The notes: a model not told the origin generated them from the letters alone. Positions 1 to 9,726 are shown, counted from the first letter of the stretch. The stretch: 64,000 nt of DNA from Pleomorphomonas carboxyditropha (GCF_002770725.1 NZ_NQVN01000004.1:186001-250000); one strand, 5' to 3'. Program-made: numbers and translations.

Positions 1-36
1 GGCGAGACGCAGGTGATGTTCGCCCGCCGGACCTGA
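1..36 (+). CDS. 3' end of an unidentified gene (partial)
   Basis: The first frame of the window reads GETQVMFARRT and then stops. It ends 8 nt before the stop codon of the convergent HugZ-like gene, the spacing expected for two real convergent genes. Only eleven residues are visible, so neither the family nor the reality of the gene can be established. Confidence 0.3.
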   Translation, partial: GETQVMFARRT

Positions 37-44
37 CCGACCGC

Positions 45-713
45 TCACCCCAGCTCGGCAAGCAGGACCGCCACCTCGCCGGGATGGCCGGCCCGGCGCG
101 AAAAGCACAACCGTCTCACCGGCGCGCCCGCGACGTCGACGCCGTCGGGATCGACCGCCACCATCGGCGGGCCGGCAGCGCTGCCGTTGAGGGCGCTCAG
201 CAGCAAGGCCTCGGCCGCCACGAAGGCGTTGGCGACGGCCGGCGGCACCAGAACGTCGGTCGCCGCGAGGCGGGCGATCCGTCCGAAGCCGGCCACCAGA
301 TGAACGCCCTCCACCGTCATGCGGTGGATGGAGAAATCGCCGAAACCGGCATAGCCCTCCGCCTCCGGATGGCGCGCCAGGAAGCGGGCGAGGAGACGCG
401 CCCGGTCGGCCTCGTCGCGCGCAACGCGCTGGAGCCGGCCGACGACGGTGGCGCGGGCGCCGGTCAGCGGATCGTCGCCGCCGCCGGCCGGCACCTGCAT
501 CAGCAGCGAGGCGCGGCCGTCGCGCGCCAGATGGCGGGTGTGGGCGGCGAGATCGGACAGAAGGACGAGCGGCGCGCCGTCGATGTCGGTCGCCACCGTC
601 ACGAAGGTGACGAACGGCCCGCCGTCCGGCGTCAGCGTGCCGAGCGAGGCGGTCGCCGCCGAGCGCAGGATGCGGCGCGCCATGTCCTCGGCCTCGAAAC
701 GGGTATCGTCCAT
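45..713 (-). CDS. HugZ/PNPOx-like FMN-binding split-barrel protein
   Basis: A 222-residue protein of the pyridoxamine 5'-phosphate oxidase-like split-barrel group, closest in layout to HugZ-type proteins. The N-terminal 150 residues show the barrel pattern: ASLGTLTPDGGPFVTFV at about 20-36, then LVLLSDLAAHTRHL and RASLLMQV. The last 60 residues sit where HugZ proteins have a DUF2470 domain, but the usual His-Met-Asn-x-Asp-His element is not visible, so heme handling is doubtful and a generic flavin role is safer. The start ATG follows a GGGAGA-type ribosome site. It is transcribed divergently from chvI. The family call is solid and the substrate is unknown. Confidence 0.75.
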   Translation of the reverse strand: MDDTRFEAEDMARRILRSAATASLGTLTPDGGPFVTFVTVATDIDGAPLVLLSDLAAHTRHLARDGRASLLMQVPAGGGDDPLTGARATVVGRLQRVARDEADRARLLARFLARHPEAEGYAGFGDFSIHRMTVEGVHLVAGFGRIARLAATDVLVPPAVANAFVAAEALLLSALNGSAAGPPMVAVDPDGVDVAGAPVRRLCFSRRAGHPGEVAVLLAELG

Positions 714-980
714 CGGAAATCTCCCTTGAATTCCTCGGCGAGCCTCCGCCGGGCCGTAACCGAACCGGAGCGAACTTTGCCGATCGGCAGTCCAGTCTTC
801 AAAGGCCCGGAGGCAAATTCATTCCCTTAGCCCCGAAAGCGGGTGAACAAGCGAGTGAATTCTTGATCTTTCTACATTGTTGCCCAGATTCTGCTCAACT
901 CTGCTACAAAGGTCCGGCTGTCGATACCGACCGAATATGACATGAAGAGCTTAGGCTCGGAACTGACGGGGACCTGGGGC
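714..980. other. Intergenic region upstream of chvI
   Basis: This 267 bp gap separates the divergent HugZ-like and chvI genes and must hold both promoters. It is clearly more AT-rich than its surroundings, mainly between about 800 and 910. I could not pick a convincing -35/-10 pair or a repeated operator by eye. Confidence 0.5.
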
Positions 981-1685
981 ATGCCGACCATCGCGCTCGT
1001 GGACGATGACAGAAACATCCTGACGTCCGTCTCGATCGCCCTCGAATCGGAGGGCTATCGCGTGGAGACCTATACCGACGGCGCGTCCGCCCTCGACGGT
1101 CTCACCAAGGTGCAGCCCGATCTCGCCATCCTCGACATCAAGATGCCGCGCATGGACGGCATGGAACTGCTGCGCCGCCTCCGGCAGAAGACCGACATGC
1201 CCGTCATCTTCCTGACCTCCAAGGACGACGAGATCGACGAGCTGTTCGGCCTCAAGATGGGGGCGGACGACTTCATCCACAAACCGTTCTCGCAGCGCCT
1301 GCTGGTCGAGCGGGTCAAGGCGGTGCTGCGCCGCGTCGCGCCGCGCGACACCACCGCCGCGCCCAAGCCGAGCGACGCCAACCGCAACATCGAGCGCGGC
1401 AACCTCGTGATGGACCAGGAGCGGCACACCTGCACCTGGAAGGGCCAGAACGTGGTGCTGACCGTCACCGAGTTCCTGATCCTGTTCGCGCTCGCCCAGC
1501 GGCCCGGCGTGGTCAAGAGCCGCAACGCGCTGATGGACGCCGCCTATGACGATCAGGTCTATGTCGACGACCGCACCATCGACAGCCACATCAAGCGGCT
1601 GCGCAAGAAGTTCAAGGCCATCGACGACGACTTCGAGATGATCGAGACCCTCTACGGCGTCGGCTACCGCTTCAAGGAGATGTGA
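981..1685 (+). CDS. chvI: ChvI, OmpR-family response regulator
   Basis: Response regulator of the ChvG-ChvI envelope/acid-sensing pair of Hyphomicrobiales, 234 residues. The receiver domain (about 3-115) has the acidic triad VDDD at 7-10, phospho-acceptor Asp52 in [13 protein letters not shown], Thr79 and Lys101 in IHKPF. The C-terminal half is an OmpR-type winged helix ([49 protein letters not shown]). I chose the ATG at 981, giving the family-typical start [14 protein letters not shown]; an in-frame ATG at 942 would add 13 residues that do not look conserved. The stop overlaps or abuts the start region of chvG, so the two are co-transcribed. In relatives this regulator controls exopolysaccharide, motility and symbiosis or virulence genes. 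Confidence 0.95.
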   Translation: MPTIALVDDDRNILTSVSIALESEGYRVETYTDGASALDGLTKVQPDLAILDIKMPRMDGMELLRRLRQKTDMPVIFLTSKDDEIDELFGLKMGADDFIHKPFSQRLLVERVKAVLRRVAPRDTTAAPKPSDANRNIERGNLVMDQERHTCTWKGQNVVLTVTEFLILFALAQRPGVVKSRNALMDAAYDDQVYVDDRTIDSHIKRLRKKFKAIDDDFEMIETLYGVGYRFKEM

Positions 1686-1747
1686 GGCGGGGCGCTAGCG
1701 GAACGAATTTGACATTTGAATCCGAGGCTAGCATTTGGCGGAGGCAA

Positions 1748-3556
1748 ATGTCGGAGTCGAGCCACTGGCAGGAAGCGATGCCGATGAGGGGAAGCCAGGA
1801 AGCCGATCGGGAGAGCGGCGGGCGCATCCAGACGATGCGCCGGCTGGTGCCGGTCGTCATCCGTCGCGTCAAACGCTCCGCGGCGACGTCGGTCGGCACC
1901 TCGCTGAGCCGCCGCATCCTGGTCCTCAACCTCGCCGCGCTGGTGGCGCTGGTATCGGGCATCCTCTACCTCAACCAGTTCCGGGCCGGCCTGATCGACG
2001 CGCGCGTCGAAAGCCTGCTGACGCAAGGCGAGATCATGGCCGGCGCCATCGCCGCCTCGGCCTCGGCGGTGTCCAACACCATCACCATCGATCCCGAGCG
2101 CCTGCTGCAGATGCAGGCCGGCGGCGAGATGACCGCCCCGACCGACACCGAGAGCCTCGACTTTCCGATCAATCCCGAGCGGGTGGCGCCGCTCCTCAGG
2201 CGGCTGATCACGCCGACCAAGACGCGGGCGCGCATCTACGACCGCGACGGCATCCTGATCCTCGATTCCCGCTTCCTCTACTCGCGGGGGCAGGTGCTGC
2301 GCTTCAACCTGCCGCCGGCCAAGCCTCAGCCGCCATCGCTTCTCGAACAGGCGATCAACGCCGTCACCTTTCGCCTGAGGCGGTTCGACCTTCCCGTCTA
2401 CCGGGAGCTCGGCGGCGCCAACGGCCGCGGCTATCCCGAGGTGGAACAGGCGCTCAACGGCGCGCCCGGCACGGTGGTGCGCGTCACCGACGCCGGCGAG
2501 ATGATCGTCTCGGTGGCGGTGCCGGTGCAGCGCTTCGGCGTCGTCGTCGGCTCGCTGCTGCTGTCCACCGAGGGCGGCGACATCGACGCCATCGTCACCG
2601 CCGAGCGCTGGGGCATCTTCCGCGTCTTCCTGGTGGCGGCGGCCGTCACCACCACGCTGTCCTTCCTGCTGGCCGGCACGATCGCCCGGCCGCTCCGCCG
2701 CCTCGCCGCCGCCGCCGACCGCATCCGGCGCGGCGTCAAGCAGCGCGAGGAGATCCCCTCCTTCGACCGCGAGGACGAGATCGGCGACCTCGCCCGCGCC
2801 TTCCGCGACATGACCAATGCGCTCTACAGCCGCATGGACGCCACCGAAAGCTTCGCCGCCGACGTCGCCCACGAGCTCAAGAACCCGCTGACCTCGCTGC
2901 GCTCGGCCGTCGAGACGCTGCCGCTCGCCAAGAGCGACAACAGCCGGGAGCGCCTCCTCGAGATCATCCAGCACGACGTCCGCCGCCTCGACCGGCTGAT
3001 CACCGACATTTCCGACGCCTCGCGCCTCGACGCCGAGCTCGCCCGCGAGGACGTGGCGCCGCTCGACGTCGGCCGGCTGGTCGAGGGCGTCGTGTCGCTG
3101 GCCCGGGAGACCGGCCGCCACCAGGAGATCGGCATCGACCTCAAGGTCGACCACGGCGAGGGCGACAAGCCGCTGATGGTGCTCGGCCACGACAGCCGGC
3201 TCGGGCAGGTGTTCAACAACCTGATCGACAACGCCCGCTCCTTCTCGCCGGAGGGCGGACGGGTCGAGGTCACCGTCCGCCGCGACGGCGCCGTGATCGA
3301 GGTCGTCGTCGACGACCACGGCCCCGGCATCCGCGCCGAGAAGCTCGAACGGGTGTTCGAGCGCTTCTACACCGACCGGCCGGAGGGCGAGGGCTTCGGC
3401 AACAATTCCGGCCTCGGCCTGTCGATTTCCAAGCAGATCGTCGAGGCCCATCGCGGCACCATCACGGCGATCAACCGCACCGACGACCCGGCTGACCCCG
3501 GTCGCGTCACCGGCGCCCGCTTCGTCGTGACGCTGCCGGCGGACCTCGCCGCATGA
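1748..3556 (+). CDS. chvG: ChvG, sensor histidine kinase
   Basis: Membrane sensor kinase partner of ChvI, 602 residues from the chosen ATG. Order: a basic cytoplasmic leader, transmembrane helix 1 (about 55-77), a large periplasmic sensor region, transmembrane helix 2 (about 290-312), HAMP, dimerisation/phosphoacceptor helix with His375 in FAADVAHELKNPLTSLRS, and the ATPase domain with N-box NNLIDNARSFSPEGG, G1 DDHGPGI and G2 NSGLGLSISKQI. An upstream GTG at 1682 is also in frame, directly against the chvI stop. The ATG at 1748 is preceded by GGAGG with a short 3-nt spacer, and an ATG at 1778 is a further option, so the start is uncertain. The stop overlaps hprK by 4 nt (ATGA). Confidence 0.93.
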   Translation: MSESSHWQEAMPMRGSQEADRESGGRIQTMRRLVPVVIRRVKRSAATSVGTSLSRRILVLNLAALVALVSGILYLNQFRAGLIDARVESLLTQGEIMAGAIAASASAVSNTITIDPERLLQMQAGGEMTAPTDTESLDFPINPERVAPLLRRLITPTKTRARIYDRDGILILDSRFLYSRGQVLRFNLPPAKPQPPSLLEQAINAVTFRLRRFDLPVYRELGGANGRGYPEVEQALNGAPGTVVRVTDAGEMIVSVAVPVQRFGVVVGSLLLSTEGGDIDAIVTAERWGIFRVFLVAAAVTTTLSFLLAGTIARPLRRLAAAADRIRRGVKQREEIPSFDREDEIGDLARAFRDMTNALYSRMDATESFAADVAHELKNPLTSLRSAVETLPLAKSDNSRERLLEIIQHDVRRLDRLITDISDASRLDAELAREDVAPLDVGRLVEGVVSLARETGRHQEIGIDLKVDHGEGDKPLMVLGHDSRLGQVFNNLIDNARSFSPEGGRVEVTVRRDGAVIEVVVDDHGPGIRAEKLERVFERFYTDRPEGEGFGNNSGLGLSISKQIVEAHRGTITAINRTDDPADPGRVTGARFVVTLPADLAA

Positions 3557-4005
3557 CGCCGCCGACCGTTCACGCCACCGCCGTCGTCGTCGGCGAGGCC
3601 GGCGTGCTGATCCGGGGCGCATCGGGCAGCGGCAAGACCTCGCTGGCCTTCGCGCTGGTCGACGCCGCCCGGCGGAGCGGTCTTTACGCCGCCTTCGTCG
3701 CCGACGACCGCGTGGCGCTTGAGGCCGTGCACGGCCGCCTGATCGCCCGCTGTCCGGAGCCCCTCTCCGGCCTTGCCGAGCGGCGCGGCCGCGGCATCGA
3801 ACGGGTGGAGCACGTGCCGGCGGCGGTGATCCGCCTCGTCGCCGATCTCGTCGACGCCGGGGCGGTGGCCCGCCTGCCCGAGGCAACGGAAACCGAGGTG
3901 GAAATCGACGGAGTAAGGCTGCCCAGACAGGCGATTCCGGCCCGGCAAACGGTGGTTTCGCTGCCGCTGCTCGCCGCCGCGCTCGCGGAAATGAACAAGA
4001 TTTAA
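3553..4005 (+). CDS. hprK: HprK, short HPr kinase/phosphorylase
   Basis: HPr serine kinase of the compact alphaproteobacterial type, 150 residues. It consists only of the catalytic P-loop domain: Walker A GASGSGKT at 22-29, the acidic pair ADDRV at 50-54, and the family signature GLAERRGRGI at 73-82 (compare ERRGLGI). The roughly 130-residue N-terminal domain of Firmicutes HprK is absent, which is usual in this class. It starts inside the chvG stop codon, showing translational coupling. It is expected to modify the HPr encoded two genes downstream, linking the PTS phosphorylation state to the ChvG-ChvI operon. Confidence 0.92.
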   Translation: MTPPTVHATAVVVGEAGVLIRGASGSGKTSLAFALVDAARRSGLYAAFVADDRVALEAVHGRLIARCPEPLSGLAERRGRGIERVEHVPAAVIRLVADLVDAGAVARLPEATETEVEIDGVRLPRQAIPARQTVVSLPLLAAALAEMNKI

Positions 4006-4268
4006 CGATCGGAGTCGCAATTCCGACAAACCTTGGGCTTTTTCCCTAAAGTCCCTCCAAGCCCCGGCTTTTCGGGCCGGCTTCCAGCCTCCCCCGTCGC
4101 GCCGACCGGCCGTTTGCCATGCCTCGGAGGGGCGCCGGACCGGCTCGTAAGCCGATTTCCTCTTGCAAGAAATCCCGCTCTGGTGAAGATGTGGCCCGTT
4201 CCAGCTTGGAGCGAAACCAACATGGCGTGCCGCATGATCTTCGCAATCTACAGGGATCGGACCCCAGC

Positions 4269-4670
4269 ATGATCGGGTTGGTTCTGGTGACGCATGGTCG
4301 CCTGGCAGACGAATTCCGGTCGGCGCTCGAGCATGTGGTCGGTCCCCAGGCCGATTTCGAGACGATCTGCATCGGCCCTGAAGACGACATGGAGCAGCGG
4401 CGGAGCGACATCATTGCCTCGGTTGGCCGCGTCAATTCCGGCAAGGGTGTCATCCTGCTCACCGACATGTTCGGCGGCACGCCGTCGAACCTCGCCATTT
4501 CCGTGATGGACATCGGCGACGTCGAGGTGATCGCCGGCGTCAATCTGCCGATGCTGGTCAAGCTCGCCACGGTGCGCAAGGAGCGGCCGCTCGCCGAGAC
4601 CGTCACCGAGGCCCGCGACGCCGGCCGTAAGTATATTTCCGTCGCCAGCCAGGTACTTGCCGGATCATGA
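4269..4670 (+). CDS. manX: PTS EIIA (mannose/fructose-type) protein
   Basis: Soluble EIIA of the mannose (EIIA-Man) fold, 133 residues. The active-site histidine is His9 in GLVLVTHGRLADEF, and the family motif DMFGGTPSN follows near residue 68. Neighbours carry hprK and HPr but no EIIB or EIIC, so this is a regulatory rather than a sugar-importing PTS, as is typical of Hyphomicrobiales. The ATG at 4269 gives the standard family N-terminus; longer in-frame extensions upstream lack homology features. It is separated from hprK by 263 bp and may have its own promoter. Its stop overlaps the ptsH start by 4 nt. Confidence 0.93.
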   Translation: MIGLVLVTHGRLADEFRSALEHVVGPQADFETICIGPEDDMEQRRSDIIASVGRVNSGKGVILLTDMFGGTPSNLAISVMDIGDVEVIAGVNLPMLVKLATVRKERPLAETVTEARDAGRKYISVASQVLAGS

Positions 4671-4960
4671 CAGATGACAAATCCGCCGGCGCCATCGTTC
4701 GCGAACTGAAGATTCTCAACAAGAAGGGCCTGCATGCCCGCGCCTCGGCGAAATTCGTCCAGTGCGTCGACCGCTTCGACGTCGAGGTGTTCGTCCTGAA
4801 GGACGGCCAGAGCGTATCCGGCACGTCGATCATGGGGCTGATGATGCTGGCCGCCGGCATCGGCTCGTCGATCGAGGTGCGGGCCACCGGCGCCGAGGCC
4901 GCCGCCGCCATGGACGCCATCGCGGCGCTGGTCAGCGACCGCTTCGGCGAGGGCGAATAG
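4667..4960 (+). CDS. ptsH: HPr phosphocarrier protein
   Basis: HPr of the regulatory PTS, 97 residues. The EI-dependent phosphorylation site is His23 in NKKGLHARASAKF. The serine targeted by HprK is Ser54 in GTSIMGLMMLAAG. Both sites are intact, consistent with hprK lying in the same cluster. It carries an N-terminal extension of about 8 residues compared with Escherichia coli HPr. No ptsI (enzyme I) gene is in this window, so the phosphate donor is encoded elsewhere. It begins within the manX stop codon. Confidence 0.95.
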   Translation: MTDDKSAGAIVRELKILNKKGLHARASAKFVQCVDRFDVEVFVLKDGQSVSGTSIMGLMMLAAGIGSSIEVRATGAEAAAAMDAIAALVSDRFGEGE

Positions 4961-4965
4961 GCCCG

Positions 4966-5478
4966 ATGGCGCCGCCGCTCCGCGTCGTCCCGGCCACGCC
5001 GCAGCTTCTCGCCCCCCTTCCCTCCTGGTTTCCGACGCCGGAGGCGCTCGCCCAGTGGGGCGGCAGCGGCCTCCACTTTCCCCTCGACGCCATGCAAATT
5101 GACTCGATGCTCGTTGAAACTTCGATGGAGCCGCCGCTTCGGCTGGCCTTCGCCGGCCTCGCTGGCGCCGAGACGGCGGCCCATGCCCAGGTGGCTCTCG
5201 ACTGGACGGACGGCATCGCCCGTCTCGCCCGCTTTGCCGTGGCGCCGCACTATCGCGGGCAAGGACTGGCGCGACCCTTCCTCGCCGAGGTGTTCGCCCG
5301 GCTCGACGCCGCCGGCGACTTTCCGCGGCTGGAACTCAACGTCTATACCTTCAATGCGCCGGCCATCGCGCTCTACGAATCCCTCGGCTTCGTGCGCGAA
5401 GGCGTGCGTCGTTCGTCGGTAAAGGTCGGCGACGCTCGCTGGGACACGGCGATCTACGCCATCGTCCGGGAGCGTTGA
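4966..5478 (+). CDS. GNAT family N-acetyltransferase
   Basis: GCN5-related acetyltransferase of 170 residues. Motif A for acetyl-CoA pyrophosphate binding is FAVAPHYRGQGLARPFL, and motif B is YTFNAPAIALYESLGFVREG. The start ATG is only 5 nt after the ptsH stop, so it is probably read through from the PTS genes. Its stop is 2 bp from the stop of convergent mutL. The substrate cannot be told from sequence. Confidence 0.85.
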   Translation: MAPPLRVVPATPQLLAPLPSWFPTPEALAQWGGSGLHFPLDAMQIDSMLVETSMEPPLRLAFAGLAGAETAAHAQVALDWTDGIARLARFAVAPHYRGQGLARPFLAEVFARLDAAGDFPRLELNVYTFNAPAIALYESLGFVREGVRRSSVKVGDARWDTAIYAIVRER

Positions 5479-5480
5479 CG

Positions 5481-7361
5481 TTATCGCCGGCCGAACAACC
5501 GCTCGATGTCGCTGAGCTTCAGCTCGACGAAGGTCGGGCGGCCGTGGTTGCACTGGCCGGAGTTGGGCGTCTCTTCCATCTCGCGCAGCAGCGCGTCCAT
5601 CTCCTCGACGCGGAGACGGCGCCCGGCCCGCACCGAGCCGTGGCAGGCCATGGTGGCGGCGATGGCGTCGAGCTTCTCCCGGAGGCGCGTCGCCTGGTCC
5701 CATTCGGCGAGATCGTCGGCGATGTCGCGCAACAGCGCCGCCGTGTCGGTGCGACCGAGCAGCGCCGGTATCTCGCGGATGGCGACGGCGCCCGGCCCGA
5801 AGCCCTCGACGACGAGGCCGAGCTCGGCGAGCTCGTCGGCGCGTTCGATCAGCCGGTTCACGTCTTCCTCGGGCATGTCGACGATATCGGGGATCAGCAG
5901 CATCTGCGTCTCGACGCCGGCGGCGATTTCCCGTTTCAGCCGCTCGTAGACGAGGCGCTCGTGGGCGGCGTGCTGGTCGACGATGACGAGGCCGGTCTCG
6001 GTCTGGGCGACGATATAGGTCTCGTGGATCTGGGCGCGCGGCGCGCCGAGCGGCCGCGACAGGCTGTCGGCCGGCGCGTCGGCAAGACCGGGGCGGGCGT
6101 CGGCCGACACCGCGCCGTCGACGACGGCGAAGCGGGCCTGCGGCGGGCCGGCGTCGAAGGGAGCCTCGTCCTCCGCGAAGCCGCGGTCGGCCGGCGCCTC
6201 GCCGGCCAGCGGCCGATCCGGCGCGGTCCGCCAGTCGAAGGCGACCGGCCGGCTCGGATAGTCCGTTCGCCAGGCCGACGCTGCCGCCGCCGGCGTCGGC
6301 ATCGGTCGGGCAGCGGCGGCGGCGAGCACGTCGAGCGTCGCCGCGCCATGCGTCGAGGCGGCGCGGTGGCCGGCATCGGCGTGCGCCCGGCGCAGCGCCC
6401 CGACCAGCAGGCCGCGCACCAGGCCGGGATCGCGGAAGCGGACATCCGCCTTGGTCGGGTGGACATTGACGTCCACCTCGTGCGGGTCGAGGTCGACGAA
6501 CAGCACCGCCGCCGGGAAGCGGTCGCGGGCCATGACGTCGGCATAGCCGGCGCGGATGGCGCCGAGCAGCAGCTTGTCGCGCACCGGCCGGCCGTTGACG
6601 AACAGGTGCTGGCTCTGGGCGTTGGCCTTCTGCAAGGTGCCGAGGCCGGCGAGCCCGGTCAGCCGGACGCCCTCGCGCAGCGCGTCGATCTCGATCGAGT
6701 TCTCGGCGAAGTCGGCGCCCATCACCTGCAGCGCCCGGCCCCGGAAGTCACCCTCGGCGAGCGCCGGATAATCGAGCGGCGAGCGGTCGGAACCCGACAG
6801 CGAGAAGCGGATCTCCGGATGGGCAAGCGCTAGGCGCTTGACGACGTCGGTGATGGCGCCGGCCTCGGCGCGTTCGCTCTTCAGGAACTTGAGGCGGGCC
6901 GGCGTCGAGAAGAACAGGTTGCGGACCTCGATGCGGGTGCCCCGGCTGAGGGCGACCGGCACGACTTCCGACCGGCTGCCGCCGGCGACGGTGATCGCCC
7001 AGCCGTTGTCCTCGGAGGCGTGGCGCGTCTCGATCCTGAGATCGGCCACCGAGCCGATCGACGGCAGGGCCTCGCCGCGGAAGCCGAGCGTGCGGATATC
7101 CAGCAGGTCGTCCTCGACGAGCTTGGAGGTGCAGTGCCGCTCGACGGCCAGCGACAGGTCGGCCGCCGTCATGCCGGTGCCGTTGTCGGTGACGCGGATC
7201 AGCGTCTTGCCGCCGCCGGCCGTCACCACCTCGATACGGTCGGCGCCGGCGTCGATGGCGTTTTCCACCAGTTCCTTGACCACGCTGGCCGGCCGCTCCA
7301 CCACTTCGCCGGCGGCGATGCGGTTGATGGTGACGGGCGAGAGCTGGATGATGACGGACAT
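5481..7361 (-). CDS. mutL: DNA mismatch repair protein MutL
   Basis: MutL, 626 residues. The N-terminal GHKL ATPase shows [20 protein letters not shown] (16-35), the DNGTGM nucleotide-binding loop and [12 protein letters not shown] linker rich in Ala and Pro leads to the C-terminal dimerisation domain. That domain carries the metal-dependent endonuclease motif [12 protein letters not shown] near 460-471, plus ACHGSVRAG and QCNHGRP near the end, so this MutL should nick DNA itself in a MutH-free pathway. I chose the start at [15 protein letters not shown]; a longer in-frame extension of 29 residues lacks family similarity. It is divergent from the sirtuin gene. Confidence 0.95.
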   Translation of the reverse strand: MSVIIQLSPVTINRIAAGEVVERPASVVKELVENAIDAGADRIEVVTAGGGKTLIRVTDNGTGMTAADLSLAVERHCTSKLVEDDLLDIRTLGFRGEALPSIGSVADLRIETRHASEDNGWAITVAGGSRSEVVPVALSRGTRIEVRNLFFSTPARLKFLKSERAEAGAITDVVKRLALAHPEIRFSLSGSDRSPLDYPALAEGDFRGRALQVMGADFAENSIEIDALREGVRLTGLAGLGTLQKANAQSQHLFVNGRPVRDKLLLGAIRAGYADVMARDRFPAAVLFVDLDPHEVDVNVHPTKADVRFRDPGLVRGLLVGALRRAHADAGHRAASTHGAATLDVLAAAAARPMPTPAAAASAWRTDYPSRPVAFDWRTAPDRPLAGEAPADRGFAEDEAPFDAGPPQARFAVVDGAVSADARPGLADAPADSLSRPLGAPRAQIHETYIVAQTETGLVIVDQHAAHERLVYERLKREIAAGVETQMLLIPDIVDMPEEDVNRLIERADELAELGLVVEGFGPGAVAIREIPALLGRTDTAALLRDIADDLAEWDQATRLREKLDAIAATMACHGSVRAGRRLRVEEMDALLREMEETPNSGQCNHGRPTFVELKLSDIERLFGRR

Positions 7362-7513
7362 GGGGAGCCGGGAATCGCTTGCGCCCAGACGGGCCGGGGG
7401 ACGACCATAGCCGAAGCGGCCGCCCGGCGCGAGACGGGCCTCGGCCACGAAATCGTCAACACCTCCGTCCGTTCGCGGTCTATAGTCGGCGACGACGGAA
7501 AACGAGGATGCCG

Positions 7514-8245
7514 ATGAGAAAAGTCGAGATTTCGGCGGCGACGTCGATCGTCGTGCTGACGGGCGCCGGCATATCGCAGGAATCGGGCCTCGATACCTTC
7601 CGGGACGCCGGCGGCATCTGGGCGCGCTACGACATCGACGACGTGGCGACGCCGGAGGGGTTCCGCCGCAACCCGCCGCTGGTGCACGACTTCTACAACG
7701 AGCAGCGCCGCGAGGCGGCTGTCGCCGCTCCTAACCCTGCCCATGTGGCGCTCGCCGACCTCGAAAAAGCCTGGCCGGGGCGCTTCCTGCTGGTCACGCA
7801 GAACATCGACGGCCTGCACGAGAAGGCCGGCTCCAAGGCGCTGTTCCATATGCACGGCACGCTCGACGGCTTCCTGTGCGAGGCCTGCGGCAAGCGCGGC
7901 CCCTGGGCCGGCGACATGTCGACCGCCTCGGCCTGCCCGCTGTGCGGCCGCGACGGCGCGCTGCGGCCCGACATCGTCTGGTTCGGCGAGATGCCCTATT
8001 TCATGCCCGAGATCTACCGGGCGCTCGGCGAGGCGGACCTGTTCCTGTCCATCGGCACGTCGGGCACCGTCTATCCGGCCGCCGATTTCGTCCGCGAGGC
8101 GCGCCAGGCCGGCGCCGTCACCGTCGAGCTGAACCTCGAAGCCTCCCGCCGGGGGCATGGCCTGTTCGACCTGGAGATCGAGGGCAAGGCGGGCGACAGC
8201 GTGCCGGTTTTCGTCGACGATCTTCTCGAGGGCCGGCTTTTCTGA
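7514..8245 (+). CDS. cobB: Sirtuin NAD-dependent protein deacylase
   Basis: CobB-type sirtuin, 243 residues. The NAD-binding loop is [17 protein letters not shown] (15-31), followed by [12 protein letters not shown] and catalytic His114 in HMHGTLDG. A zinc ribbon is complete with Cys122, Cys125, Cys141 and Cys144. The acyl-pocket helix reads FYNEQRRE; class III sirtuins usually have a Tyr-x-x-Arg pair there and the Arg looks displaced by one position, so desuccinylase activity is uncertain. The ATG at 7514 has GAGG six bases upstream; the ATG at 7508 sits directly on that GAGG and is less likely. The Pat-like acetyltransferase at 48.0 kb is a plausible opposing enzyme. Confidence 0.93.
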   Translation: MRKVEISAATSIVVLTGAGISQESGLDTFRDAGGIWARYDIDDVATPEGFRRNPPLVHDFYNEQRREAAVAAPNPAHVALADLEKAWPGRFLLVTQNIDGLHEKAGSKALFHMHGTLDGFLCEACGKRGPWAGDMSTASACPLCGRDGALRPDIVWFGEMPYFMPEIYRALGEADLFLSIGTSGTVYPAADFVREARQAGAVTVELNLEASRRGHGLFDLEIEGKAGDSVPVFVDDLLEGRLF

Positions 8246-8257
8246 GTGGCGTCGCCG

Positions 8258-8782
8258 TCAGTCCAGTTGCCAGTCGGCGCGGCATCGCCGGATGGCGGCG
8301 GCCGACGTCAGGCGGATCTTCGGCAAGGTCAGCTCCTCGAACATGTCGGCCCAGCGCCGCCGGTTGTTCGGCGTCGTCACCGCGATATGGCGGATCATCT
8401 CCCATTTGAGGCTTTCCTGTCCCCCGTCGAGACCGCCCGGCCGATCGGATTGGAACAGGGTGCGACGGACATAGCGATAGAGACTGAGCGGCATCGGGAC
8501 ATCGAGCAGGATGACGCCGGTGGCGCGGGAAAAACGGCGCGGCATCGAGAGGCCGTAATTGCCGTCGATCACCCAGCGGTCACCGGCGATGGCCTCGTCG
8601 TGCAAGGCGACGAAGTCCTCCTTCGGCCGGGGCACCCAGTCGGTGTCGGGCAGGTGATAGAGCCGATCGAGATGGACGACCGGAAGACCGCACTTGCGGC
8701 CGATCGCCGCGGCAAGCGTGGACTTGCCGCTGTTGGAGGGCCCCAGGATACAGATGCGTTCGCCGAAATCCGAAAGCCGCAT
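8258..8782 (-). CDS. Small P-loop kinase (adenylate kinase/FlaR-like)
   Basis: A 174-residue P-loop NTPase resembling proteins annotated as adenylate kinase-like or DNA topology modulation protein FlaR. Walker A is GPSNSGKST at about 14-22. HLDRLYHLPDTDWVPRP and DRWVIDGNYG are the typical second and third blocks, and a basic LID-like YRYVRRTLF region follows. The true substrate of this family is unproven. It is convergent with cobB (12 bp apart) and divergent from the HAD gene (68 bp apart). Confidence 0.75.
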   Translation of the reverse strand: MRLSDFGERICILGPSNSGKSTLAAAIGRKCGLPVVHLDRLYHLPDTDWVPRPKEDFVALHDEAIAGDRWVIDGNYGLSMPRRFSRATGVILLDVPMPLSLYRYVRRTLFQSDRPGGLDGGQESLKWEMIRHIAVTTPNNRRRWADMFEELTLPKIRLTSAAAIRRCRADWQLD

Positions 8783-8850
8783 GCCAGCCTGTCCCTGCCA
8801 TCAACGCTGCCGCCTTGACCTTGTCATGTCCCACCCTTATCGGGAGGGGC

Positions 8851-9717
8851 ATGCAAGAGCTAGACATGATCACCGGGCTCTCGACGCTCGCCGAGGCCTA
8901 CGATGGCGTCATCTGCGACGTCTGGGGCGTTCTCCACAACGGCATTTCGCCCTATCCGGCAGCGGCCGAGGCGCTGTCCCGTTTCCGCGCGCTCGGCAAG
9001 GCGGCGGTGCTGCTGACCAACGCGCCGCGCCCGGCCAAGAACATTGAAGACCTCCTCAAGCGGCAATATGCCATCGGCTCCGACAGCTACGACGAGATCG
9101 TCACCTCCGGCTCGGTCGCCCGCAAGGTGTTCGAGAACGAGCCGCGCCGGCGCGTATTCCATCTCGGACCGCCGCACAACCTCAGCCTGTTCGAGGGACT
9201 CGACCTGGAACTGGTCGGCGAGGAGGACGCCGAATACGTGGCGCTGACCGGCCTGTTCGACGACGAGACGGAAAGCCCCGAAACCTACCGGCCGATGTTC
9301 TCCCGCTTCGTCGAGCGGGGGCTCAAGCTCTACTGCGCCAATCCGGACGTCATCGTCGAGCGCGGCGACCGCCTCGTCTACTGCGCCGGCGCGCTTGCCC
9401 AGCTCTATGTCGAGCTCGGCGGCGACGCCACCATCATCGGCAAGCCCTACAAGCCGGTCTACGACGCGGCGCTGGCCGCCATCGACCGGGCGCTCGGCCG
9501 GCCGGTGGAGAAGAGCCGGGTGCTCGCCATCGGCGACGGCCTGCCGACCGACATCAGGGGTGCCTGGAACCAGGGCATCGACGTGCTGATGGTGACGGCC
9601 GGCATCCACGGCGCCGATTTCGGCGACCTGATGAACCCCGATCCAGCGCGGCTTCGGGCGCGGCTCCAGGCGGAAGGGCTCGCCATCCGCGCCGCCATCC
9701 CTCGCCTCGTCTGGTAG
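8851..9717 (+). CDS. HAD-superfamily hydrolase (TIGR01459-type)
   Basis: HAD hydrolase with a C2-type cap, 288 residues. Motif I is YDGVICDVWGVLHNG, with the nucleophile Asp and an unusual DVW in place of DxD-x-T. Motif II is LLTNAPRP, the motif III lysine lies in IIGKPYKPVY, and motif IV is AIGDGLPTDIRGA. This matches the TIGR01459 group common in alphaproteobacteria, related to NagD/4-nitrophenylphosphatase proteins. The start at 8851 is preceded by GGGAGGGG with close spacing; TTG 8815 and ATG 8866 are alternatives. The physiological substrate is unknown. Confidence 0.85.
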   Translation: MQELDMITGLSTLAEAYDGVICDVWGVLHNGISPYPAAAEALSRFRALGKAAVLLTNAPRPAKNIEDLLKRQYAIGSDSYDEIVTSGSVARKVFENEPRRRVFHLGPPHNLSLFEGLDLELVGEEDAEYVALTGLFDDETESPETYRPMFSRFVERGLKLYCANPDVIVERGDRLVYCAGALAQLYVELGGDATIIGKPYKPVYDAALAAIDRALGRPVEKSRVLAIGDGLPTDIRGAWNQGIDVLMVTAGIHGADFGDLMNPDPARLRARLQAEGLAIRAAIPRLVW

Positions 9718-9726
9718 CAGACATAC

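Noticed and set aside
84..830. Plus-strand frame opposite the HugZ-like gene
   Set aside because: Antisense shadow; Arg/His/Gly-rich product with no domain.
4006..4268. Possible tRNA or small RNA between hprK and manX
   Set aside because: No tRNA cloverleaf or GGTTCGA-type T-loop was found; only weak GC stems.
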